A stretch of DNA of 11,461 nucleotides, from contig CAYWTX010000517.1 of assembly GCA_964461295.1 (NCBI GenBank), positions 1 through 11,461 of the forward strand, given 5' to 3'. The position numbers were made by a program, and so were the translations under genes. Positions 5,907-11,461 of this stretch are shown here, piece after piece. The notes under the pieces are model-generated. The model worked only from the letters and a program-made list of their open reading frames with translations. It was not told the origin of the DNA and made no database searches. The first letter of the stretch is position 1, and each line of letters opens with the position of its first letter. Origin of the DNA: CAYWTX01 sp964461295. GTDB lineage: Bacteria > Planctomycetota > Phycisphaerae > SM23-33.

Positions 5907-8474
5907 ATGAGTGCGTGCAAGTCTGAAGCGGAAACGGGATTTGCGGGACACGGGACCTGCGCCGCTGAAGCGGGCAGGCCGCGCGCCGGGGGCATTGCGG
6001 GGGTGGTTTGCGCGCTGATGGCGCTGACGGGTTGGGCGGGCGATGCGCGGGCGGCGAGCGGCGATGCGAATGTGGGGGCGAAGGTGATCGTGAAGGCGAT
6101 CGGGCCTCTGGCGACGAAGGAACTGATGGAGTCGCTGCTGGCCGACTACTGCAAAGGCAAGGTGCAGGCGTCGGTGGACTATGCGCGGACGGAGGCCCGC
6201 GGCTCTTCGGCGATGGGGCTCGTGAATGGGCGGGAGCTGGCGCTGGCGATCGGGAAGGTGACGGACAGGGACATGACGTACGCGCGGGAGCGGTGGAAGG
6301 CGTTGGCGGCGGAGGAGCATTTCGTGGGTGCGCGGACCGTGGCCGTGATGGTGCACGCGCGGAACCCGGTGAACACGCTGTCGATGGAGCAGTTGCAGTT
6401 GGTCTACTCGGGCAGGGCCATGGAGTGGAAGTCGCTGGGTGGGGAATCCAAGGCGATCCGGCGGTACGGCTTGGCGCCGACGGAGGAGTTGGCGGTGATG
6501 TTCCACGAGAAGGTGCTGTCGGCGCCGCGGTGCGCGATGATTCAGCGGAAGAAGGATTCGGCTGAGGTGCTGGCGGCGCTGGGGAGCGACCCGTACGGGG
6601 TCGCGTTCGTGGATGCGGTGGCCGCGGCGTCGGCGGGGGACTCGGTGAAGACGGTGGGGATCGGCGAGGGTGCGAAGGCGGTGCTGCCGAACACGCAGAC
6701 GGTGAGGGACGGCAGCTACCCGCTGTCGGAGGCGTTGATGCTGTACGTGTCGCCCAAGGCGCAGGGGCTGTGCTTTGAGCTGGCGGACTTCGTGGTGGGC
6801 GGGCAAGCGGACGCGATTTGCCGGCGGCACGGATACATGCCGGCGCTGCGGTCGGCGCAGGGCGGCATGCTGGCGGCGTTCGAGAAACTATACGGCCCGG
6901 ACATCAAGCGGGCGAGGGCGACGCCGGAGACGGCGGACGATGTGGCGCTGGCGGGGCAGATCCTGCAGACGGCGAAGGCGATGAAGGTGGATGCGGACTT
7001 GCTGGCGGCGATGTGCATGGCGGCGAGCGACCTGGCGATGAAGTGCCCGGGCAGCGAGGTGCTTGCATTCGAGTCGCTGCAGCTTCTGCGGGAGAAGGCG
7101 CCGATCAAGCAGTGCGACGCGCTGCTGAAGTGGGCGGACATGTGGCAGCGATCGTACATCGCAACGCACTTGCCGGCCGAGGGCATGCGCCTGGTGGAGG
7201 CGTACGTGCAGGCGGCGGATTCTGCGGTTGCGGCGGGGCGTATGGCAGAGGCGGCCAGGAGTTGGGGCCGGGCGTTGGCGATAGCGGAGGAGTTGAATTC
7301 GCTGCGGCTGGCGGAGATCCGTAGGCGGCAGCCGGCATTTGAGGCGAGGGTGGACTCGGCGCGGGAAGTGCAGGCACTGTCGGCGAAGCTTCGGGCGAGT
7401 CCGCAGGACAGGACGCTGCGGGAGCGGATGCTGAAGCTGCGGCTGATCGAGCTGGGCGATCCGGCGGCAGCAGCACAGTTCGTGAACGCGGCGGCCGACG
7501 AGGCGACGAAGAACAACCTGCCGCTCGCGTGCGAGCCGATGGACAAGCTGGCCGAGGAATCGGCGCTGAAGCTGGCCGAGTGGTGCATCGCACTGTCCGG
7601 CCAGGCGGGCGTCGGCGGCAGAGAGCTGATGGACGCGCGGGCCGTGGCGTACTACAAGCGGTTCTTCGAGTTGCACAAGGCAAGGGATGACGCCTTGGCC
7701 ACGCGTGCATCGCTGGGCATACAGAAGGCGGGCGGGACCGTGCCGCCTGCAGCCGTGGCGGCAACGACCTCGAAGGGGCCTGCAAGGCCATCGGCGCAGC
7801 CTCTGGCGGGCGCTTTGCAGCCTGGTGAGGAGATTACGGACCTGCGGCTGGCGGAACTGATTGCGCTGAACCCAAGCCTGGGGAAGCTTTCGCGGCAGGA
7901 GGTGGGCGCGGGGCAGCACTTGACGAACGTTGCGTCGCTGGCACGATTGAGCAATCTGACGATGCTGGAACTGCAGGGCGTGGCGAAAGTGAGGGATCTC
8001 TCGCCGCTGAGGAAGATGACGAGTTTGACTTCGCTGACGCTTACGGGGCTGGAGGCGGAGGACCTGGGCCCGCTGTCGGAACTGCGCCTGACAAGCCTGG
8101 ACGTCAGTCGAGCGCAGAACGTTTCGGACCTCACGCCCGTGGGGCGCCTGGTCGGGTTGCAGACGTTGAATCTGTCCGGCTGCGGGAAGGTGAGCGATCT
8201 GTCGCCGCTCACGAAGCTGGCGAGGTTGAGCAGCTTGAACCTGTCGGGGTGCGAGAGCGTGACGGATATTTCGCCGCTTGAGAAGTTCTCGGGGACGCTG
8301 ACGGCGCTGAATCTGAATGGCTGCACGAAAGTGGCGGATGCGCGGGCGCTGTCAAAGCTGGCTCGGCTGCGGAATCTGGATCTGGGACAAGGCAACCAGG
8401 CTTTTGTTGATCGCCTGCCAAGGCTCCGTGAGCAATTGCCACAGTGCAGAATCTCGGTGGCGGGAACGCACTGA
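5907..8474 (+). CDS. Secreted PBP - helical - leucine-rich-repeat fusion protein
   Basis: This 855-residue protein starts at ATG 5907 behind AGGTGAG (5897-5903). A 26-residue leader precedes a hydrophobic stretch (about residues 28-42) with an A-R-A cleavage site near residue 49. Residues about 58-314 form a PstS-like PBP domain: A-R-G-S-S-A-M-G, L-S-M-E-Q-L-Q-L-V-Y-S-G then W, D-P-Y-G-V-A-F, and Y-P-L-S at base 6717. The expected S-G-T loop is replaced by Y-G-L-A-P-T-E-E. Residues about 325-605 are helical and TPR-like; I recall similar segments from planctomycete secreted proteins. A Pro/Ala-rich linker (about 608-645) leads to five or six short LRRs (about 665-830) with repeats such as L-N-L-S-G-C-x-x-V-x-D-[LI]-S-P-L, like SDS22 or internalin types. 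It shares the PBP type with the gene before it and the LRR class with the gene at 2159. A binding or sensing role at the envelope is inferred; ligand unknown. Confidence 0.88.
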   Translation: MSACKSEAETGFAGHGTCAAEAGRPRAGGIAGVVCALMALTGWAGDARAASGDANVGAKVIVKAIGPLATKELMESLLADYCKGKVQASVDYARTEARGSSAMGLVNGRELALAIGKVTDRDMTYARERWKALAAEEHFVGARTVAVMVHARNPVNTLSMEQLQLVYSGRAMEWKSLGGESKAIRRYGLAPTEELAVMFHEKVLSAPRCAMIQRKKDSAEVLAALGSDPYGVAFVDAVAAASAGDSVKTVGIGEGAKAVLPNTQTVRDGSYPLSEALMLYVSPKAQGLCFELADFVVGGQADAICRRHGYMPALRSAQGGMLAAFEKLYGPDIKRARATPETADDVALAGQILQTAKAMKVDADLLAAMCMAASDLAMKCPGSEVLAFESLQLLREKAPIKQCDALLKWADMWQRSYIATHLPAEGMRLVEAYVQAADSAVAAGRMAEAARSWGRALAIAEELNSLRLAEIRRRQPAFEARVDSAREVQALSAKLRASPQDRTLRERMLKLRLIELGDPAAAAQFVNAAADEATKNNLPLACEPMDKLAEESALKLAEWCIALSGQAGVGGRELMDARAVAYYKRFFELHKARDDALATRASLGIQKAGGTVPPAAVAATTSKGPARPSAQPLAGALQPGEEITDLRLAELIALNPSLGKLSRQEVGAGQHLTNVASLARLSNLTMLELQGVAKVRDLSPLRKMTSLTSLTLTGLEAEDLGPLSELRLTSLDVSRAQNVSDLTPVGRLVGLQTLNLSGCGKVSDLSPLTKLARLSSLNLSGCESVTDISPLEKFSGTLTALNLNGCTKVADARALSKLARLRNLDLGQGNQAFVDRLPRLREQLPQCRISVAGTH

Positions 8475-8537
8475 GAAGGGCGTGGGGATTCCAGCCGGCA
8501 ACGGCCAGTTCCGGGTTGGGAAGGCTACGCGACACGT

Positions 8538-8560
8538 GGTCCGCTTAAGGTTGGCGGACC
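8538..8560. terminator. Possible weak terminator hairpin after the PBP-LRR gene
   Basis: GGTCCGC (8538-8544) pairs perfectly with GCGGACC (8554-8560) across a nine-base loop, 64 bases after the stop of the fusion gene. CGTGG just before and CCACG just after could add an outer stem. There is no T-run on either strand, so an intrinsic terminator is not well supported; it may only be a structural element of the region. Confidence 0.3.
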
Positions 8561-8641
8561 TTGGCCACGAATGCCTTCGGTCGCGGCAGGGAGCCTTCAC
8601 CTGCTGACGCCGCTTTGGCGCCTTCCGGCCGGGCAGAAGTG

Positions 8642-8660
8642 GGTTCTGTCATCGCGAACC
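8642..8660. other. Inverted repeat, 5-bp stem with 9-base loop
   Basis: GGTTC (8642-8646) and GAACC (8656-8660) are perfect complements. The loop length equals that of the hairpin at 8538-8560. No T-run follows. Confidence 0.35.
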
Positions 8661-8762
8661 AACTTCCGGACGGGTAAACCCAGCGTCACCCGGTCCTTGC
8701 GTGCGTGAGAGTCTGCAAAGGGATCGGAGCTCGCGGCTTGGTCCACGCTGGAGGCTTTCTGT

Positions 8763-8776
8763 CGCCCTTCGGGGCG
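8763..8776. other. Hairpin with C(TTCG)G tetraloop
   Basis: CGCCC TTCG GGGCG forms a five-pair stem closed by C-G around TTCG, the exceptionally stable UUCG tetraloop when transcribed from the + strand. It lacks a following T-run. It could be a processing or stability element, or part of a dispersed repeat. Confidence 0.5.
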
Positions 8777-8889
8777 GGGAGGAAGTGTTACCCAGTCACC
8801 GAGCCATGCCCGAAGACCGGATGAACGGGAGTTCGTATCGTGGGTCGGTCCTCGCCTGCCTCGGCTTTCGCCAAGGCTTCGCCGGAGGA

Positions 8890-8903
8890 CTCGCCGTGGC
8901 GAG
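8890..8903. other. Short palindrome CTCGCC-GT-GGCGAG
   Basis: This is a 14-base near-perfect palindrome with two central bases, lying 50 bases upstream of the TATAAT hexamer. It could be an operator for the moxR promoter, or simply part of the repeat-like intergenic text, since GGCTTCGCC-type words recur just before it. I favour the second. Confidence 0.3.
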
Positions 8904-8953
8904 GGTCGGGGCGTGCCTGCGCAACGGGGGGTGTTCGGCGGGGCGGGGTTCGC

Positions 8954-8959
8954 TATAAT
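8954..8959 (+). promoter_or_regulatory. Promoter -10 element for the MoxR gene
   Basis: TATAAT is a perfect sigma-70 -10 hexamer in a very GC-rich context, 28 bases before the ATG at 8982. At the usual 17-base spacing the -35 position reads GTGTTC, a poor match, and the area is G-rich. Transcription would start near 8966 and give a leader of about 16 bases. This separates the MoxR-DUF58 pair from the genes on the left as its own transcription unit. Confidence 0.55.
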
Positions 8960-8970
8960 GGGCGCGAAAC

Positions 8971-8975
8971 GGGAG
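8971..8975 (+). promoter_or_regulatory. Shine-Dalgarno fixing the MoxR start at 8982
   Basis: GGGAG lies six bases before ATG 8982. An earlier in-frame ATG at 8913 would add 23 non-conserved residues, lies upstream of the -10 hexamer and has no comparable site, so 8982 is preferred. Confidence 0.65.
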
Positions 8976-8981
8976 CCGTGC

Positions 8982-9917
8982 ATGACGGACATGGAGAAGT
9001 TGGCGGCGCTGCGGCGGAACGTGCAGAGCGTTCTGCTGGGCAAGGGCGAGGCGGTGAGGCAGGTGCTGGCGGCGCTGCTGGCGCGCGGGCACGTGCTGCT
9101 GGAGGATGTGCCCGGCGTGGGCAAGACGGTGCTCACGCGGGCGTTGGCCCGCAGCATCGATTGCGTGTTCCGGCGGATTCAGCTCACGCCGGACCTGCTG
9201 CCCAGCGACATCCTCGGCGTGAGCGTCTACGACGCCACGCGCGGGGCGTTCGATTTCAAGCCCGGCCCGATTTTCGCCAACCTCGTCCTGGCCGACGAGA
9301 TCAACCGCACCACGCCGCGCACGCAGAGCGCCCTGCTGGAGGCGATGAACGAATCGCAGGTGACGGCCGACGGAAAGACCCACGTGCTGCCGCCCCCGTT
9401 CATGGTGCTGGCCACGCAGAACCCGTACGATTACGAGGGGACGTATTTCCTGCCGGAGAACCAGCTTGACCGGTTCATGCTGCGGGTGCGGATCGGGTAT
9501 CCCGACCGCGCGACGGAGATGGAGATTCTCCGCACGCAGCCGGGGGGCGCGCGTCTGGCGGAGTTGGAGCCGGTGATGACGGCGGGCGACGTGGCGGCGT
9601 TGCAGCGGCGAACGGGCGAGGTGCGGATGGACGAGGCGATCATGGAGTATGTGGTGTCGATCGCGGAGGCGACGCGGCGGAGCGGGGAGTTGTCGATCGC
9701 GTTGTCGCCGCGCGGGTCGCTGGCGCTGGCACAGGCGGCGCGTGCGTCGGCGCTGCTGGACGGGCGCGACTACGTCGTGCCCGACGACGTGAAGGACCTG
9801 GCGGCGGGCGTGTGCGTGCACCGGCTGGTGGCGCGGTCGGTGCTGGGCGATGGAGCGGCCGCGGCGGCCGAGGAGGTGTTCGGCCGGATCCTGCGGGCGG
9901 TGCCCGCGCCGGGATAG
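8982..9917 (+). CDS. MoxR-family AAA+ ATPase
   Basis: This is a 311-residue cytoplasmic AAA+ ATPase of normal length for the MoxR family. Visible motifs are Walker A E-D-V-P-G-V-G-K-T (K48, T49), the family segment Q-L-T-P-D-L-L-P-S-D-I-L-G, Walker B L-V-L-A-D-E (D105, E106) followed by I-N-R-T-T-P-R-T-Q, sensor 1 A-T-Q-N-P (N147), and an arginine finger in Q-L-D-R-F (R164). The lid domain carries S-P-R-G-S-L-A-L and V-P-D-D-V-K-D-L-A. All catalytic residues look intact. The usual G-T-Y-P-L-P-E reads G-T-Y-F-L-P-E here, a small change. MoxR ATPases work as chaperone-like remodelers with DUF58 and VWA-domain partners; a DUF58 gene follows 158 bases downstream. The start is chosen from the ribosome-binding site and the TATAAT upstream. 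The substrate is unknown. Confidence 0.95.
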   Translation: MTDMEKLAALRRNVQSVLLGKGEAVRQVLAALLARGHVLLEDVPGVGKTVLTRALARSIDCVFRRIQLTPDLLPSDILGVSVYDATRGAFDFKPGPIFANLVLADEINRTTPRTQSALLEAMNESQVTADGKTHVLPPPFMVLATQNPYDYEGTYFLPENQLDRFMLRVRIGYPDRATEMEILRTQPGGARLAELEPVMTAGDVAALQRRTGEVRMDEAIMEYVVSIAEATRRSGELSIALSPRGSLALAQAARASALLDGRDYVVPDDVKDLAAGVCVHRLVARSVLGDGAAAAAEEVFGRILRAVPAPG

Positions 9918-9947
9918 GGGAAGGCAGGGGCGGAGGGGATGGGAGGG
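9917..9947 (+). other. Putative G-quadruplex at the end of the MoxR gene
   Basis: Five runs of three or four G (9917-9920, 9927-9930, 9935-9938, 9941-9943, 9945-9947) are separated by loops of 6, 4, 2 and 1 bases, which fits the G3+ N1-7 consensus. It begins at the last base of the TAG stop. The rest of the spacer to 10075 is purine-rich, with a weak CGAAG/CTTCG hairpin (9980-9995) and a GTCGAAG-GTCGAG pair. A folded quadruplex in the mRNA could affect the downstream DUF58 message or protect the MoxR end; this is speculative. Confidence 0.45.
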
Positions 9948-10075
9948 ATGGCAGCGGCCAGAGAGAAGAAGGCAAACGTCGAAGGTCGAGCTTCGGAAGA
10001 AGAGGCAGGCAAGAAGCGGCGGCAGCGAGCCGTGAATGTTGAAGGAAGAGGGAAGGGAAGAAGAGAAGACGTCTC

Positions 10076-11461
10076 GTGAGCGATAATCGGCAATTCGCAG
10101 TTGATGATCCGCGGTTGCCCGCTCCGCGGGCCGCGCACCGCTGGCGGCAGTTCACGCGGACCAGCCCCACGCTGGGGGGATGGGTGTTCCTGGCCGCGAC
10201 GGTGCTGGTGACGCTGGTGGCGTTGAGCAGCCAGTTGGCGATCCTGTTCGTCTTTGCCGGTGGGATGGTGGGGGCGCTGTACATTTCGGAGGTGGTGTCC
10301 CGGCGGATGGTGGCGCACGTGGCGGTGGTGCGCCGGCTGGGGCGGCGCTGCCGCCAGCATGAGCAGGCGTCGGTGCAATACGATCTGCGATGCGACGGGC
10401 GAGGCCCAACGGCGTTGGCGCTGCGGGTGGCCGAGGACGGGCGCGTCGGGCAGCTTCCGCCGGCGTGGTGCCCGCACCTGCCGGGCGGGGCGGCCCGGCG
10501 GGCGGTGTCGCAGTTCACTCCGCGGCGGCGGGGGCGGCTGGTGCTGACGGGGGTGACGCTGAGCACGTCGTTCCCGTTGGGCCTGACGACGGCGCGGCGT
10601 CGCCACGAGCAGGCGGCGGAGTGGGTGGTCTGGCCGGCGCGCGGGCGGCTGAAGGTGGAGTTGTTCGCCCACGGCGCAGCCTACGAGGCGGGCGGGGCAC
10701 CGAGCGGGCGGGCGGGCGGGCAGGACGAGTTCTACGGCGTGCGCGAGTACCGCGCGGGCGACAGCCCGCGGTGGATTCACTGGCGGCGTTCGGCGGGCCG
10801 GGCGCAGCCGGTGGTGCGGGAGATGTCGCGTCCGCAGCCGCAGGCGGTTTGGGTGGTGCTGGACACGCAGATGTCCGGCACGTCGTCGGCGTGTGACGAG
10901 CGGCGCGAGCGTGCGATTCGCCTGGCTGCGACGGTCGTGGAGGACGCCCTGGCGGCGGGGTACCGCGTGGCGCTGGCGTACGGAGCGACCGCCGGTCCGG
11001 CGGCGGTGCGTGCATCGTCGGCGCCGGGTCAGCGTGAGCGGCTGCTGGATTCGCTGGCGGGCATCGGCGCCAACGCGCGGTGCTCGCTGGCGGGCGTGTT
11101 GGGGTACGTGGGCGCGGCGCGGCTGCGGCACGCGCGGGTGATCGTCATCCGCCTGGCATGGAACGATCCGCCGCCGCGCGAGGTCCTGCCGATGCGGCAC
11201 GGCTCCAGCGGCGCGGTGACGGTGATCGACGACGACCGGCTGGAGGAGGTGTTCGAGGACGCGGACGCGCGGGCTTCGCCCGCGGTCCAAGGCAGCAGGC
11301 AGCAGGCAGCAGGCAGCAGGGAAGAGGCAGCAGGCAGCAGGCAGCAGGGAAGAGGCAGCAGGCAGCGGGCAGCAGGGAAGAGGCAGCAGGCAGCAGGCAG
11401 CAGGGAAGAGGCAGCAGGCAGCAGGCAGCAGGGAAGAGGCAGCAGGCAGCAGGCAGCAGGG
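10076..11461 (+). CDS. DUF58 membrane protein, 3' end not reached
   Basis: The frame starts at GTG 10076, the first possible start after an in-frame TGA at 10040-10042, with a purine-rich weak ribosome-binding stretch upstream. It stays open to the window edge: 462 codons, no stop. Two membrane helices lie at about residues 33-50 and 53-70. The DUF58 signature is clear at residues 219-245: Y-G-V-R-E-Y-R-A-G-D-S-P-R-W-I-H-W-R-R-S-A, then V-V-R-E-M. A VWA-like strand follows near residue 257 (V-W-V-V-L-D-T-Q-M-S); the usual D-x-S-x-S metal site reads D-T-Q-M-S, with Gln in place of the first Ser. The fold probably ends near residue 400, where the frame enters a heptamer repeat coding Gly/Ser/Arg/Gln/Ala-rich sequence. 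The gene follows a MoxR ATPase, its usual partner. The true C-terminus is unknown. Confidence 0.88.
   Translation, partial: MSDNRQFAVDDPRLPAPRAAHRWRQFTRTSPTLGGWVFLAATVLVTLVALSSQLAILFVFAGGMVGALYISEVVSRRMVAHVAVVRRLGRRCRQHEQASVQYDLRCDGRGPTALALRVAEDGRVGQLPPAWCPHLPGGAARRAVSQFTPRRRGRLVLTGVTLSTSFPLGLTTARRRHEQAAEWVVWPARGRLKVELFAHGAAYEAGGAPSGRAGGQDEFYGVREYRAGDSPRWIHWRRSAGRAQPVVREMSRPQPQAVWVVLDTQMSGTSSACDERRERAIRLAATVVEDALAAGYRVALAYGATAGPAAVRASSAPGQRERLLDSLAGIGANARCSLAGVLGYVGAARLRHARVIVIRLAWNDPPPREVLPMRHGSSGAVTVIDDDRLEEVFEDADARASPAVQGSRQQAAGSREEAAGSRQQGRGSRQRAAGKRQQAAGSREEAAGSRQQGRGSRQQAAG
11291..11461 (+). repeat. Heptanucleotide tandem array running off the window end
   Basis: Twenty-four complete seven-base units cover 11291-11458, plus three bases. 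Nineteen are GGCAGCA (one, at 11361-11367, is GGCAGCG) and five are GGGAAGA. After the first four GGCAGCA the order settles into a 28-base higher unit of GGGAAGA followed by three GGCAGCA. No T occurs from 11287 to the end, so no stop codon exists in any + frame. The array lies inside the open DUF58 frame, and since 7 and 28 are not multiples of 3 the units are read in changing phases. Heptamer short tandem repeats are known from heterocystous cyanobacteria, usually between genes. Confidence 0.97.

Larger units (their letters stand above)
8475..8953. other. 479-base region without a convincing gene
   Basis: Open frames here on either strand are short or continue as shadows of the neighbours, lack good ribosome-binding sites and translate to Arg/Pro/Ser-rich text without domain character. 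The region holds at least four small inverted repeats. It also has two loosely similar stretches (8674-8690 and 8788-8800, both reading roughly T-A-C-C-C-A-G then T-C-A-C-C) and a near-tandem pair GGCTTTCGCC/GGCTTCGCC around 8863-8884. It ends in a very G-rich run (8926-8948) just before the promoter at 8954. Candidate explanations are an interspersed repeat element, a long 3' untranslated region of the fusion gene, or a structured RNA. None can be proved from one copy. Confidence 0.5.

Noticed and set aside
5895..6830. Minus-strand open frame opposite the PBP part of the fusion gene
   Set aside because: Very Arg/His-rich low-complexity translation; the + frame has signal peptide and PBP landmarks.
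6888..7919. Minus-strand open frame opposite the helical part of the fusion gene
   Set aside because: Arg/Leu/Gln-rich shadow with no ribosome-binding site or domain.
8317..8607. Small + frame overlapping the end of the PBP-LRR gene
   Set aside because: Lies mostly inside the LRR coding region in another frame, with Trp/Arg-rich translation and no start signal.
8475..8953. tRNA, RNase P RNA or tmRNA in the gene-free region
   Set aside because: I looked for conserved core words of these RNAs on both strands and saw none.
8597..9157. Minus-strand open frame crossing the gene-free region into the MoxR gene
   Set aside because: Half of it is the reverse of the MoxR ATPase; the rest is Arg/Ser/Pro-rich text typical of intergenic repeats.
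9770..11290. Long minus-strand open frame of about 506 codons opposite the DUF58 gene
   Set aside because: Arg/His/Pro-rich translation without domain features, opposite a frame with a clear DUF58 signature; a GC-rich shadow.
11291..11461. CRISPR array
   Set aside because: Units are 7 bases with no spacers; a simple tandem repeat.

Overview
All recognisable genes lie on the + strand of a GC-rich bacterial chromosome. The adjacent MoxR-type AAA+ ATPase and DUF58 genes, the frequent GTG starts, the secreted proteins joining substrate-binding, helical and leucine-rich-repeat (LRR) parts, and the heptanucleotide repeats together suggest Planctomycetota (perhaps a Phycisphaerae-like lineage). That placement is an inference from gene content; the window has no rRNA or marker gene to fix it.

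Left part (1-8474): five genes in a row, probably one transcription unit. They are the 3' end of a TPR-like gene; a secreted protein of unknown function (581-2083), whose ATG overlaps the previous stop; a secreted LRR protein (2159-3778); a secreted protein with two tandem periplasmic-binding-protein (PBP, PstS-like) domains (3787-5826); and a secreted PBP-helical-LRR fusion (5907-8474). The three PBP units share the same landmarks (an L-[TS]-x-x-x-[ILV] segment ending in W, a D-P-x-G-[IV]-[GA]-F segment and a Y-P-L-S segment). None keeps a recognisable S-G-T phosphate-binding loop, and no ABC permease or ATPase is nearby. LRR and PBP modules occur both as separate neighbours and fused, so I propose an envelope-located PBP/LRR binding or sensing module. 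This is the most unusual content of the window.

Middle (8475-8953): 479 bases without a convincing gene. It holds several small inverted repeats, including a C(TTCG)G hairpin, and looks like an interspersed repeat or an untranslated structured region. It ends in a perfect TATAAT hexamer just upstream of the next gene.

Right part (8982-11461): a MoxR-family ATPase, then a 158-base purine-rich spacer starting with a G-quadruplex-like run, then a DUF58 membrane protein that is still open at the window edge. MoxR and DUF58 proteins usually act together as a chaperone-like pair on envelope or VWA-domain targets. The DUF58 frame runs into a T-free heptamer array (19 GGCAGCA-type and 5 GGGAAGA units) that fills the last 171 bases. 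It cannot contain a stop codon on this strand, and the contig may have ended there because the repeat could not be assembled.

Hand-counted 60-base blocks show GC rising from left to right: 30/60 at 2221-2280, 38/60 at 3901-3960, 41/60 at 5641-5700 and 46/60 at 9781-9840. This fits a less conserved, accessory left side and a conserved right side.
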